A DNA stretch of 64,000 bases, taken from Scenedesmus sp. ARA3 (Eukaryota; Chlorophyta; Chlorophyceae; Sphaeropleales; Scenedesmaceae). This document shows positions 1 through 11,693 of the stretch, in pieces; positions within the stretch are counted from its first letter, which is position 1; every line of letters starts with the position of its first letter. The DNA lies in assembly GCA_004335835.1 (NCBI GenBank), contig RWJK01001639.1:63453-127452 (forward strand), written 5' to 3'. The translations under genes were made by a program, and so were the position numbers. Below the pieces are notes generated by a model. That model had not been told where the DNA came from. It did no database searches and was given only the letters and a program-made list of their open reading frames with translations.

Positions 1-2215
1 TGCACCTATGTGCTGACTTTGCTCCCTCTGCTGTCCTCCGCTGGGATTTGTGATGCACATGACGTGCTGCTGTTGCTGCGGTTGCTGCTGCAGCTCGAGT
101 CGACCAGGCACCCGCCCGGCGTCGTGCGCTCCCCGCTGCAACCTGAAGAAGTCAGGGGCCTGGCTCGCAGCGGGGACCTGTCACGCATGCTGCCCAGCGA
201 GATGGCGCTGCTGGCACATGGCTGGCCTCGCAAAGTCAAGGTGCCTGCAGCAGGGCAGGATGCAGCAGCAGCAGCAGCAGCAGTGGGGCAAGCTGGCGGT
301 GGTGTGGCTACAGCCAGCACTGAGGATGCGCAGTTGATTGAGGAGGAGTACTTTCTGCCAGGTGGGGGTGTGAGCGATATCTTGTGGTATCTTTTGCTGT
401 GCACAACAGCAGGGTCAGCGCTGTCTGCGAAACTGAGCGCCCGCTGATTGCCTTGTTGCATCGCTCGTGCTTTCACGCTGCTTTTCGTTGTATGTACTCG
501 CTGCCCAGCATCCTATCGGAGCATGTGCTCCATGTGACTTCCCCTTGCTGTCTGCATACAGGCATGCATGCTGCATGCTGTACTGGCTTGCGGGCCTCAT
601 CTGCTGCAAGCTTCGTATGCTGTGTCTGTCTTGTGTCCCTCTGGCTGCAGGTGCGCATGCTGCGCGCATGCTGCACCGCGTGCGACGTGCGGAGCGCATG
701 CTGCTGAGCTACGAGCGCTGCGGCTGGCTTGATGACACGCCCAGCAGGCTCACGGGGCGGCAGGTGGGTGGGGCTGTGCGGTCTCGTCGGACATGTTGAT
801 TCCGTGTGTGTTCAACAGCGTGAGTGTAAAAAGGGTGTGGACATGCAGGTCGGGGCCTTGATCTCTTGATTGGCAGCGTGGCATGGAAACATCAGCTAGT
901 TTGTTTGTCCACTGAGCTGCACGACATTTTGGGTTCTTTGATACCATACCCCGATTCTCGATCATCCCTGCTGCTGCTGCTTGCAGGAGATCCGCCCTGC
1001 AGCAGAAATGGGTCCAATCATCCTGTGTCTTGACACCAGCGGCAGCATGCGGGGTGCGCGTGAGTTGGTTGCAAAAGCGCTTGCGCTGGAGTGCATGCGT
1101 GGCGCGCACCGGCAGCAGCGGCCGTGCTACTTGTACGCATTCAGCGGGCCAGGTGGGTTGCAGGCAGGGGAGTGGATGAAGGACGAGACGATGTGAAGTT
1201 GCCGGCGAGATCACATGGCTTGTTTTGACTGGGGTGCAGGAGCTGGAGCTGTCACTTGACCTGCCCAGCGTGGACAAGCCTTTCGCTACACCAGGCTGAT
1301 GTGATCGGCTTTGTAGCATGCACGACTGTTGTGTGATGCCATGTACTCCACATGCTGGAATCCCTGCTTCAGTGCGGCGCAGGGCTGATGATCATGTTGC
1401 AATGGCTAAGCTGCTGACACTTTGTTGATGCTGGTGCCGCGCTGGCAATGAAAGCACACCCAGACCAAGTCAAGGAGCTGCAGCTGTCGGTGGACTTTCG
1501 GCCTGGACAAGTTTTCATCACATCTGATCGAACTTTAAGCTTTGAACTTTGACGTGTTGCTGCTGCGTTGCACTACTGCTTACTGCTTACTGCTTGCAGA
1601 CCAAGTGCAGGAGCTGGAGCTGTCTGTTGACCTGCCCAGCCTTGAGAAGCTGCTGGAGTTCCTCAGCTGCTCCTTCCAAGGGGGTACTGACGTGGACAAG
1701 CCGCTGCAGCTGAGCTTGGAGCGGCTCCAGAAGGACGAGTGGGCCAAGGTGAGGAGAATGGATTTGATGGCTGTTAGTAACAGCTGATAACTTTTTGAAT
1801 TGGGTTTTCTGAAATGTGGGGTGGGGCGGCACGGACGTGGACAAGCCGCTGCAGCTCAGCCTGGAGCGGCTGCAGAAGGACGAGTGGGCAAAGGTGAGGG
1901 GGTTGTTACATTGTCAGTAACATTGTGAGGCGGTGGCGTGAGTTCGATGTGCAGTCATGCAGCTGTGCAGTGCAGGCGCTGCTGTCTGCTGCACAGCAGA
2001 CGCGGCTGTGCATGCGCACCGCAGCTGCTTGTATATCAACCAACTGAACGATTGCGTGCACCGCTGCTGCTGCTGTCGCTGCATGCATCAGGCGGACATC
2101 CTCATGATTACTGACGGACAGATTGCACCACCAAATGAGAAGCTGCTGGCCGACATTGCTGCTGCTCATGACGAGCCAGCCGGATCTGATGTGTCACCGC
2201 TCCCACTTCCTCCTC

Positions 2216-2261
<46 letters not shown>

Positions 2262-2499
2262 GGCTGCTGCTGCCGCTGCATGCATGCAGGCGGACATCCT
2301 CATGGTGACTGATGGCGAGATTGCACCACCAAATGAGAAGCTGCTAGCTGACATTGCTGCTGCTCATGATGAGCTGGGCCTAGAAGTGCACGGGCTGCTG
2401 GTCAGCAGCCAAGTCAGTGACAGCATGGAGAAGCTGTGCACACACCTGCACGTGTTCAAGTCCTGGAGCGCTGTGGGCGCCGAGAGCTGGATGTACTGA
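1..2499 (+). CDS. VWA-domain (ViaA/CoxE-like) protein, 5' truncated
   Basis: The C-terminal part of a von Willebrand factor A protein runs off the left edge. Supported exons are ..-361, 651-763, 987-1152, 1600-1748 and 2290-2499 (stop TGA 2497-2499); phases agree at each junction. A complete metal-ion-dependent adhesion site is visible: CLDTSGSMRG (DxSxS) in the third exon, the threonine in FQGGTDVDKP in the fourth, and the aspartate in ILMVTDGEIAPP in the last. The segment before the VWA (RSGDLSRMLPSEMALL, then RRAERMLLSYER) and the end (HLHVFKSWSAVG) match the architecture of bacterial ViaA, the partner of the MoxR-type AAA+ ATPase RavA; that comparison is from family knowledge. Function in algae is unknown. 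Decayed copies of exon 4 and 5 edges lie in the introns. The start and the first exon's 5' boundary are not visible; a Leu-rich CTG-encoded stretch before about position 93 may be intronic. Confidence 0.8.
1239..2371 (+). repeat. Duplicated exon edges in the VWA gene
   Basis: The start of exon 4 (1600) has decayed copies at about 1239-1281 and 1465-1504. The end of exon 4 with its donor (about 1686-1755) is repeated at 1828-1900, still followed by GTGAGG. The start of exon 5 (2290) is preceded by a copy at 2092-2172, which runs into a CTG tract (2218-2277) without a donor. Confidence 0.8.
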
Positions 2500-3347
2500 A
2501 GTAGCTGCGCTGCGGCAGCGCAGCTCCTTCGCTGTTGGACAGTTGCTTGCAAGCCCAACGTTGTCTGAGTCAAAGACACCACATTTTTCATGCTGGTGGC
2601 GGTTAGTGTTGACAAGAGGAAGTGCGGCTGGGGTTGCTGGAGCTGCTGCACCACGCCAGCGCAGGCGAGCCACTGGCATATCAGCCATGCGCTGAGTGCA
2701 GCTGTACAGCAGCTGCAGGCTTGCGTTTTTCCGCAGCTGTTGCGCCGGAGGGAGCTTGCATTGCCGGTGTGTTGTCACTGCAAAGTGGCTGCATGGCTCT
2801 GCTGGCGACTGACGAGAGCTGTGACATGGTTTGGCACAAAGCCATGAGCACATACGTTGGCACTGTAGCAGTGTCTTGCCTGGTGTACAGCACAGGCAAC
2901 CTTGGAGTGTTTGCCATGTGTGCTGGTGGTGATGAATATCACTGCTTGTGCACAGCAATATCGTCAATCGTCACATTCATTTGCACAGCAATGCGTTGTT
3001 GCTGCGTTTGTAGCAAAGCATACAGGAAGTGTGGCTTGCTCCTGTACTGGGCACTGTCCTGCCTGTAGTGCGCACCACCTACCGGTGCAGCAGCCCCTGC
3101 TTGGTTTGATATCGTTGCAATCAGCATTTCTTGAGCATAATCACAGGCGCTAACTATCGCACAGGTTTTGAAAATTGCTCGGCAGGTTTAGCTTCTGGTT
3201 TGGCGGCCTGGCGTTCCTATCCCCAGGTGCCGGACGGTGCTGGTAACCACATTGATCTGCTGTTTTCGTCAAGTCTAATACGCTACTGTCAGCCGAGTAG
3301 TGCTTCAAAGTAGTTTCACACAGAGCCTGTTGGCAGCTGGGGCCAAC
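2500..3347. other. Intergenic region, VWA gene to eIF3L
   Basis: About 850 bp between two same-strand genes. It holds the presumed 3' UTR of the VWA gene and the promoter/5' UTR of eIF3L. I see no coding signature. Confidence 0.6.
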
Positions 3348-3958
3348 ATGGCGTTCAGGGACTATGATCCATACGAGAGGGACTATGGCATAGTTCCAGA
3401 CATCGTTAAGCAGTTCGTGGTCTACCTGTACAGGCACATCAGGTCAGCAGCAGCGTAGAAGTGCCAGTCACGGCAGCACAGGCCGCTCTGGATCTGCATT
3501 ACAGCTTCACCTTATACTATGCCAACATCTGGCAGCTGCTGAGATTCAGTGCGGGCTTGGCACTGGTGCACAGGCAGTGGCTGCTCGTTGATGGCAGTGG
3601 GCGGGACAGGCACACAGGCAGGGTGTGCGCATCGATCCATCATCACGAACGTAACACAACATTTGATTGTAATCTTCAGGGAGCGCAATATCCCTGAGAT
3701 CGAGTCTATGTACGAGGTGTCTTTCCCCAAGCTCAGTGACAGATACTTCAAGCAGGGCCCCTGGCCTCCAGTAGATGCCATCTCAGACCTAGTAGACCAG
3801 GACCACGTGTTCTGCCTGCTGTACAAGGTAAGAGGGCAGCAGCAGCAGCAGCAGGCTGGGCTGGCTACCGCAGTGTGGAGCAGTGCACAGCAGCAGCGGC
3901 AGTAGCAGCAGCATGGAGGCTGGCTACAGCAGCGCGGAGCAGTGCACAGGAGCAGCAG

Positions 3959-3994
<36 letters not shown>

Positions 3995-6900
3995 TAGCAG
4001 CATGCGGGGCTGGCCACAGCAGTGCAAAGCAGTGCACAGCGGCGGCGGCGGCAGCAGCAGCAGCAGCCTCAGCATGTGGGGCTGGCTGCACCAGCCGAGA
4101 GCAGTGCACAGCAGAGCAAGCAGCAGCATGCTGGTTTTGCTACAGCAGTGTGAAGCAGTGCACAGCAAAGCAAAACAAGCAACTGCAGCAGCACCAGCAC
4201 CAGCAGGAGCTGCTGGGTGGCACCCCATTTTATTTATCTTACTATCACCTCAGCAGGGTTAGCTGAAGTGTAGCAGTGACACTTCAGCGGCACTGCAAGC
4301 ATTTCAGTGGCCAGCTGTAGCAGCAGCAGCCTGCACACCGCCGCTTGTTTTTGGCAGTAGCACACTAGCAGCACACAGCCGAGCAGGTGGACGTTGCTCT
4401 ATGCAGACCACCATGCCTGTGTGTCTGCATGCCAATGCCGAACTGTATGCCCACACATATGATTGCTCATGCTTACATCGCATGCAACGGACCGTGCGCT
4501 GCGCTGCATGTGTGCTGCTGTCCTGCAGGAGCTGTACTTCCGGCACCTGTACGCCAAGACGCAGCCATCACTGCGTGCCCGCTGCGAGAGCTGGGACAAC
4601 TACTGCGACCTGTTCGGCGTCATCCTGCACGGTGCGCAGCAGCAGCAGCATATGCAGCCGTAGCATCAGCAGCAGCAGCAGTGGAATGGAGCAGCAGCCC
4701 CAGCAACAGGGGTGCAAAACGGTGTTGGCCTAGAGGACGCAGTGGAGCATCAGCAGTTGGCGGCTGCAGCAGCAGCCCCAGATGGCACCAGCTGGCAATG
4801 CTGGTGCAGCACCCAAAAAGCACAGCACAGCTGCTGCATGTGCAGGAGCAGCTGCGGCAGCAGCAGTGGAGGCAATAGTAGCATGACAACTGATACTCTG
4901 CTGGAACAGCAACCCAAGCCTAGCTTGCAATGTAATGCACGTGGCAGGCAATCGGCACTCACTTTGGCTCCATGTGTCGTTTGCAGCTGCTGACATTCTT
5001 TTATAGGAAACAGATGTAATTGCTGCTGCTGCTGCTGCGTCCACAGGCAACGTGAACATGCTGCTGCCCAACAGCTGGCTGTGGGCCATGGTGGACGAGT
5101 TCCTGTACCAGTTCCAGAGCTTTGCGCAGTACCGCACCAAGCTGGCAGGCAAGAGCGCGGAGGAGATCGAGCTGCTCAAGAAGTGCGACAAGGTGGGCTC
5201 TTATTAGGGTTCAGTTGTAATTGGGTATTGCCCGGGTTCAATGTCACTGCGGTTACATGTCACAGTTCAGATGTGGTGGCTGGCAAGCGCGCAGAGGAGA
5301 TTGAGCTGCTGAAGAAGTGCGACAAGGTGCGGCTGAGTTATGGTTTATGAAACGGTAGTGTCGATGACCAGAGCCCAACGACAGGGTGTGGATCAGGACG
5401 CAGGGAGCCGTGTGTGTTTCTGGCAACGACATCTGGCAGTTGATTACGTGGTAGGCGCACCTTCATATCACTGATGCGGTTGCTGCTGCTGCTGCTGCTG
5501 GGTTTGCAGGTGTGGAACATCCTGGACGTGCTCAACGTGCTGCAGGCGCTGATCGACAAGAGCGGCATCGTGGCTGAGCTGTCGCGTGACGGTGGCGCTG
5601 AGCTGGCAGCGCACGACGGCTACATCCCGGGGCAGAGCAACGTGCTGCGCATGCTGGGCTACTTCAGCCTGGTCGGGCAGCTGCGGGTGAGCGTTATGCA
5701 ACATGTTACAGTATGTTACTTTGTGACCCGTAAGCGTCATGTACCCAATCATGCAGGAGACGCTGCAGCTCTCCAGCAGGGTGCTCTGCTTGGTTGGCCA
5801 TCACTAGGTGCAGTGCCGGATCGGGGACTACAGCACACGCCCGCAGCCTTTGTACCCATTTGGTACGCCGTCACTCATTAGTAACATCTGTCTTTGCCGT
5901 TTCTGTAGGTGCACTGCCTGATTGGCGACTACAGCACGGGCCTGCAGAGCCTGTTCCCGCTCAACCTGTTTGAGCGCGGCAAGCTGTACACGCAGCTGCT
6001 GTCGGGCTGCCACATCACGCTCTTCTACTACTCCAGCTTTGCCTACCTCATGCTGCAGCGCTACACGGACGCCGGCAGGTGCGGATACAACAGATTAGCT
6101 TTGACTCGTCATGCTTTGAACCAAGCACGGCACCATCATCTGTCTTGGGGTTGCAATATTACATCCAATATCTCCTGAAGAAGTTGTATGTATGTATGGC
6201 ACAAAGAGCAGAAGGACATGCTAGCTGGAAGTGATGCCCATGAAATCACACAATGCTTTGTCCCGAAAGTCACTCAGTGGCCCATGTGGGAACTTTTACG
6301 CTGATCCAGGACATTCAAGGGGGCTTTCTTTCCGTAAGCAGCGCGCTGCAGCTCGCAATGGTCTATATTATACAAGTGCATCGCTTTGGTGCTGCTGTGT
6401 GCCTCCAAGCATCATCATCATGTTTCAATGCTGCGCGTGCATCATGCTTACTGCAGCACATCAGTGGTCAGCACTATGCCAGGATGTGATGCCCATGAAA
6501 TCACACAATGCTTTGTCCCGAAAGCTGTCAAGGCTCATGTGGGAACTTAAACGCTGATCCCGGCTTAGTCAGATGTTTTGTTGCATCTAGCGATGCTGTA
6601 TCCGCAGTTGGCAAACAAGGTTTGCCACCTACCTTGAAAGAATCCAGCCCTGCTTTGAGCAGTGCAGGCTCTTTCACAATCGGTGGCAAAAGTGTTTTTC
6701 CAAATGCTGCAGTGTGCATCCCTCTGGCTGCTATACTGGGAGGTGATGCTCATGAAATCACACAATGCTTTGTCCCGAAAGCCTCCATGGCCCATGTGGG
6801 AACTTTTACGCTGATCCCTGCTCGAGCGCCCTTTAAGCATCCAGCCCTTTGGTACCATCAATCTCTTTCCACCCCTGCATTGCTGTTGGTTCTTCCCTTA

Positions 6901-9675
6901 CTCATTGCACACGCAAGCCCATCCGTTCATCTCGCGATCGTCCTGTCATACATCCATTGTGTGAAGCAGCCCACCACGCTCCGGCCTCGTCTCATATTAC
7001 TGTCCACATAACGCACACAACACATATGTGCCACCCCCGCAGGTGCCTCAACGCCATCCTGTCGTACATCCACCGCGTGAAGCAGCTGCACGCGCGCAAC
7101 GCAGCCTACGACCAGATCCTCAAGAAGAACGAGCAGATGTACGCGCTGCTGGCGCTGGTGGTGGGGCTGTGCCCTGCAGTGCAGTCCACGCTGGACGAGC
7201 ACGTGCTGGTTGCACTCAAGGACAAGTTTGGGGAGAAGCTGCAGGTAAATAACTGTTATGACATGTTATTGTTATGTTGTGGGTGGGTGGTGTTACGCCA
7301 GTGGTGGGGCTGTGCCCCGCAGTGCAGTCCACGCTGGACGAGCACGTGCTTGTTGCACTGAAGGACAAGTTTGGGGAGAAGCTGCAGGTGAACAACTGTT
7401 ATGATATGTTATTGTTATGTTATCAACTGTTATTTTTGTGGGTTGGTGGTGTTACGTTGTTGGTGGTGGGGCTGCGCCTGCAGTGCAGGCCACGCTGGAC
7501 GAGCACGTGCTGGTTGCACTCAAGGACAAGTTTGGGGAGAAGCTGCAGGTGAAACAATGTGTTACAACATTGTGCCATGATGTTACCCTTTGGTTGTTGA
7601 TGGAGCGACCATCGCTGTGGTTTGCCATGCAGTGGCCTTTTGTTTGTCAGGTGGCGTCAGTTGGCATAGGATGGGTGTGAAGCTGTTAGCGTCCGCGCTG
7701 CAGTGCGTTCTGCTGCTGGGAAGTGATGCCTTGAAATCACACAATGCTTTGTCCCGAAAGTCGTTCAACGGCCCATGTGGGAATTTTTACGCTGATCCCA
7801 GCAGTACATAGCCTGTGATCTGCATGCTGGTCGTAATGCTTTCATTTTTAGACCTACCGAACACTGGAAGCATCTCGTGCATCTCCCATCTGTTCTGCTG
7901 CATGCATGCTGTCTTGCAGCTTCTGTTTACGGCGACCAAGATCCACTGGTTCCGCAAGGCTTCGCTTGCCTTCCTTACCCTGTCTTATGTGTCACCCTTC
8001 CCATCATTTCTGGCCTGTGCCTGCAGCGCATGTTCCGTGGCGACGAGGGCCCGTTTGACGAGGCCTTCATGTTCGGCTGCATGCTCACCTCTTGTTGCCT
8101 GCTGTCCGAATGCCTGCTGCTTTGCAGCGCATGTTCCGCGGCGATGAGGGCCTGTTCGATGAGGCTTTCATGTACGGCTGCCCCAAGTTCATCACAGCAG
8201 CACCACCAGCCTATGACAACCCCTCAGCAGCAGGCCCACAGGAGGTGAGCACTGAGGCACAGGAAGGGATGGACTGCAGCATGCACTGCCTTCAAACAGC
8301 TCAGATAGATGCAGTTGTAGGCATTAGCATGCACACGCCAGCATACGACAACCCCTCAGCAGCAGGCCCGCAGGAGGTGAGCACTGAGGCTTCAGCAGCA
8401 GGGCTGCAGTGCAGTGAGAGCTGCATAAGAGGGTGAACAGCTGTACGAATGGCACACCTAGTCATGTGCTTAATGCACAGTCACCGCTTGGGCAACATGT
8501 AGCAAAAGCACTGATTAACAACACAAGCAGGCAGCGACAAGGATACTGTTTTTGTCTTTGTGGAACAGAAAGGCAGCACGGATTCGCGCCAGCCATCCCT
8601 GCAGATACACCCTGTTTACTGCTGCAGCCTGCTGCATCGCGGCGGATCCGACATATATGCTGATGTATCTATGTGTCGCCGTTTGACTCGCTGCACTGGC
8701 AGGCCTACCTGCGCCAGCACAGCCTGTTTCCAGCACCTCCCCAAGTCATCGGTTACTCCTTTACTGTTTAAAATTGTGTTTTGCGATGTTGCTGTCGCGC
8801 TCTCCTGCAGGCGTACCTGCGCCAGCGCAGCCTGTTCCTGCGCCAGGTGGGCGGCGTGTCGCGGCTGCCGCTGCTGAAGCAGTACCTGCTGCTGTACAGC
8901 AGCATCAGCCTGCCCAAGCTGGCGGGGCTGCTGGAGACAGACGAGGCCACGCTGCGCACTGCACTGGCCTGCCTCAAGAAGTCCAACTACTGGTGCGTCG
9001 CATGGGTTCGTTTAAATGTTTTTGAGCTTTTCAGGATGTTGTTATTCACAGCTGACAAGCCCGCGCTGCGTCATGAGTCCTCCACTGCTGGTGGTGTTGC
9101 ATGAATGAGCAGCCCGTTCAGACACAACTGGATTTACGCCCTTCTGTCTGCCTGCCGTCATGCTTTTGTTTCCTTGCTTGCTGCTTCATTCCGCAGCCTG
9201 CAGTGGGATGGTGGCCGCGACATGACCAGCGGCAGCTTCACCTCAACAGCAGACATCGACTTCTACATTGACGTGGACACAGCAACGGGAGCAGAGCTGG
9301 TCATGCTCAGCGACAACATCACCACGCGCCACCAGGTGCGCTGCCGCTGCTGCTGCTGCTGCTGCTTCTGTGTTGGTATGCTTGCCTGCTTTGTAAGCCC
9401 TTAAATGCTGTTCAAACCAATAAACCAGCACTCCTGTGTTGCAAGAGGTCAGGTTTGTTGATCCAATCGGTCATCATCCTTTGCATCAGCCCATGCTGGT
9501 TGATAAGTCATCGGATCTGCGGTTGCAGTGAGCACTCGTGTCTCCCCTGCATGCGCTGCTGCTGCTGCTGCAGGCTGAGCTGCTGAGCCGGCACATTGTC
9601 AAGTTTGAGGCGATTGTGCGGGACCTGGAGGCGCCGCCAGTGGCAGCAGCAGCACCAGCGCAGGCCGCATACTGA
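3348..9675 (+). CDS. eIF3l: Eukaryotic translation initiation factor 3 subunit L
   Basis: Non-core subunit of the cytosolic eIF3 complex, which loads mRNA on the 40S ribosome. Eleven exons close exactly in frame (526 aa): 3348-3442, 3680-3827, 4529-4631, 5047-5192, 5510-5686, 5909-6078, 7043-7244, 8128-8244, 8811-8992, 9197-9335, 9574-9675. The start is the first ATG, giving MAFRDYDPYERDYGIVPD, a typical eIF3L N-terminus. Diagnostic blocks include ELYFRHLYAK, WNILDVLNVLQ, YIPGQSNVLRMLGYFS and FYYSSFAYLMLQRY; the second half carries the PCI region ending DVDFYID-like (ADIDFYIDVDT) and RHIVKFEAIVRDLE. Length is close to the human protein. Introns 4 to 8 contain extra copies of exon edges, and introns 6 and 7 contain four snoRNA-like elements. 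Co-transcription of snoRNAs with a translation-factor host gene fits known eukaryotic practice. Identity is very secure. Confidence 0.96.
3855..4180 (+). repeat. Degenerate minisatellite in eIF3L intron 2
   Basis: Five units of about 50-90 bp. Each has a core like GCTACAGCAGTG followed by AGCAGTGCACAGCAG, then a CAG-rich tail; most end in AGCAGCATG. Units start near 3855, 3915, 4004, 4077 and 4131. The length differences come mainly from the CAG runs. Confidence 0.75.
5278..5332 (+). repeat. Copy of eIF3L exon 4 end
   Basis: Repeats the last codons of exon 4 (AGKxAEEIELLKKCDK), followed by GTGCGG, downstream of the real donor at 5193. A second junction copy lies at about 5806-5862, a decayed version of the intron 5 acceptor and the start of exon 6 (TAGGTGCAxTGCC then GGxGACTACAGCAC). 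Confidence 0.8.
6225..6309 (+). ncRNA. Box C/D snoRNA-like element, copy 1 (eIF3L intron 6)
   Basis: Box C-like GTGATGC (6231-6237) and box D CTGA (6301-6304) are closed by a perfect 5-bp terminal stem, CTGGA (6225-6229) with TCCAG (6305-6309). The internal conserved block contains CAATGCTTTGT immediately before a D'-like CCGA. That 11-mer is the reverse complement of ACAAAGCATTG, which I recall as part of a highly conserved LSU rRNA segment. Length (85 nt), intronic position and a translation-factor host are all typical of C/D snoRNAs. The box C is imperfect (GTGATGC instead of RTGATGA). Confidence 0.7.
6478..6564 (+). ncRNA. Box C/D snoRNA-like element, copy 2 (eIF3L intron 6)
   Basis: Same conserved body as copy 1, with GTGATGC at 6486-6492 and CTGA at 6554-6557. 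The terminal stem has a different sequence but still pairs: GCCAGGAT with ATCCCGGC, with one internal mismatch. The variable spacer after CCGAAAG differs from the other copies. The segment before box D carries changes (GGCTCATG, TTAAACG), so this copy's second guide may be altered. Confidence 0.65.
6738..6818 (+). ncRNA. Box C/D snoRNA-like element, copy 3 (eIF3L intron 6)
   Basis: GTGATGC at 6743-6749 and CTGA at 6811-6814. The short terminal stem is GGGA (6738-6741) with TCCC (6815-6818). The CAATGCTTTGTCCCGA block is intact. Confidence 0.65.
7157..7556 (+). repeat. Three tandem copies of eIF3L exon 7 end plus intron start
   Basis: Unit 1 (from about 7157) is the real exon end with donor at 7245. 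Units 2 (about 7300-7390, donor context CAG|GTGAAC) and 3 (about 7470-7550, CAG|GTGAAA) repeat the last ~88 bp of exon and the beginning of the intron, including ACTGTTATGAxATG. Copies 2 and 3 differ by scattered substitutions, so they are not assembly echoes. Confidence 0.9.
7713..7804 (+). ncRNA. Box C/D snoRNA-like element, copy 4 (eIF3L intron 7)
   Basis: GTGATGC at 7723-7729 and CTGA at 7792-7795, with the longest terminal stem: nine base pairs, CTGCTGGGA (7713-7721) with TCCCAGCAG (7796-7804). The body lacks two bases after box C but keeps CAATGCTTTGTCCCGA. It sits in a different intron from copies 1-3. Confidence 0.7.
8027..8392 (+). repeat. Copies of eIF3L exon 8 start and end
   Basis: An upstream copy at 8027-8072, after a CTGCAG acceptor, encodes RMFRGDEGPFDEAFM-like sequence before the real exon 8 (8128). 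A downstream copy of the exon end and donor (AYDNPSAAGPQE then GTGAGCACTGAGG) lies at 8340-8390. The start of exon 9 is likewise pre-copied at about 8699-8735. Confidence 0.85.
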
Positions 9676-10966
9676 GCAGCCAGCTGAGCAATCAGTGCTT
9701 TCAATTGCAGTCGCAGCACTAGCCCAGGCTGCACACTGAGCGGGCAGCAGCAGGGATGGTAGCCGCGGCAGCAGTAGCTGCGATGGCAGCAGCAGTGGCG
9801 GCAGCAGCTGCAGGAGGCGGCACTGCAGCGTGCTGCAGCGGTTTGTAACACTCTAGGTTGCAACAGCAGTAGCAGCGAAGGGCAGCAGCAACCGCAGCAG
9901 TGTAAGCGGCAGCTGCTGGCATTTGACTTGCATGGTGCTGAGCGATTGTCAGTTCGCATGCTTCAGTTCATGCTGCCAGCTTGAACGTCGAGTGTGATTG
10001 TGTTTGCGGGCAGCAGGCATTGTGTGTGGGACGCAGTACAGGTGGAGCAGAAGCAGGTTGTTATGTTGTCGAGGAAGGCTTTTACAGTGCACGTGGCTTT
10101 TACAGTGCACGTGGCTCAGCGTTGTCAGTCGCAGGGCATGCCCAACAGCAGCAGGACATGCAGCAGCAGGGCGTGGTCTTCCTTGTGTGATACACACCAT
10201 GATGTGTCAGGGGATGAGTGTAAACGGTTCCTGATGTCCACAGAATCAAGGTAATCACATACGTTTTCTCAGATGGCAGGGAGGCAATCGTGTTGCCTGT
10301 GTAACCGCTACGGATGTGAGTCATATGTGACAGGCTTTTGGTACCGGCTCATGCAGCGCACGTGCCTTCTTGGAGGTGGAATATTCAGGCGACAGCTGGC
10401 GAGCGTTTTAAACAAAATGCCCAGTCACGCTTATGTTGCATTGTGCATGTGCTTGTAATGAATGGAACCCGCGACTTTCTTCAAGAAGTATAAAGTTATA
10501 AGGCCAGCCTGCAGCTGAGCCCTGGGCCTTCATGGAGGCCAGCACTGCAGGCTGCAGTGCCGCCTTGAGCTGGAGCTGCGCCACTGTGGGAAAAACGATG
10601 GGACAGCGGCAATTACTTTCGGATGCTGTCTCTGCTCATACTCTTCACACCTCAAGTCTGAACTGGATGTTCACTTCATGTTCATGTTTATGGCAACCCA
10701 TACAACACTTCTGTCGCGGCTGAGAGCCAAGATGCCAACAGTGCTGTTACAAAAGCAACAAATGCCTCCGTCCACTTCAGTGCAGCACACCCTTCTTGAC
10801 GCCTCAGGGCCTGCTACCTACGGCGCATGCTGCCTGCACTGGGCCGCCAAGAGCGCAGCAACAACGCAATGCAACTCGCTAAATCGCTTCCCAAAACTCC
10901 CTCCAGACCGTGGGCAGCAACATTGGTAAAGCTGCAGTCATCCAGATAGATTCTGATCAAGCACCT

Positions 10967-11005
<39 letters not shown>

Positions 11006-11387
11006 CAGCCAGAAACACAGAACCGGAGGTGTCGTCCTCAAAAGCGCCACAATAAGTCAAGACGTTGCAACTTTTGCAACAGCACCCACTACATGTGATC
11101 ATAGAAGCAAACCACACCACACAGTAATACTTTTGAGCTGCCAGAGTCCAGGCTCACCTAATGCAGCTGGTTGCCTGTGTAGTTGCTGTGTGCGCCACAA
11201 GCGTGCCAACACCCGATGTGGTGCTGCTTCGTCGCCGCACGGCACCGCTGCTGCTGCTGCTGCCTGGCTGCAGCTGCTGCTGTTCATGCTGCATATGTCT
11301 GTGACAACAACGCTGCAACTGGGACCGACTGGCCACCTGGCTGAACCTGCTGCCGCTGCGACAGCAGCTGCGCTCGCATTCTATCGT
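9676..11387. other. Intergenic, convergent gene ends
   Basis: Between the 3' ends of eIF3L (+) and the MYND gene (-). A possible algal-type TGTAA polyadenylation signal for eIF3L is at 9844-9848. There is a tandem 19-bp duplication near 10078-10115 (TTTTACAGTGCACGTGGC) and a CAG run at 10966-11005. No gene is recognised. Confidence 0.5.
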
Positions 11388-11644
11388 TCAGCGCTCAACC
11401 CTCATCCCGCATGCTGCCATGCGCCTGCAGCCCTTCTTGTGGTTCCTCCAGCCAGCAGCCTGGCAGGCAGCGCTGCAGTAGCGGCAGCCGCACCCCGCAC
11501 ACACGTGGCGCGCGGCTGCCGCCTCCGACACACCACGCAGCTCTGCGCACCCGGGGTTGTTGCATACCACAGGCAGCGGCGCAACAGCTGTCAGCGCTTT
11601 GCTGCGAGACAGCGCATCCTCATACAGCTCCTGCAGGCGCTGTG

Positions 11645-11693
<49 letters not shown>

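Noticed and set aside
3512..4228. 238-aa minus-strand poly-Leu frame resembling a membrane protein
   Set aside because: Antisense of eIF3L exon 2 and the CAG minisatellite in intron 2; the Leu runs are CTG repeats.
7043..7556. Assembly duplication of eIF3L exon 7
   Set aside because: Copies carry different substitutions and different intron tails, and the same polarity is seen in other genes.
6225..7804. SINE or introner interpretation of the four-copy element in eIF3L introns
   Set aside because: No target-site duplications, no A/B boxes, no splice sites at the ends; conserved C and D boxes plus covarying terminal stems fit a snoRNA better.
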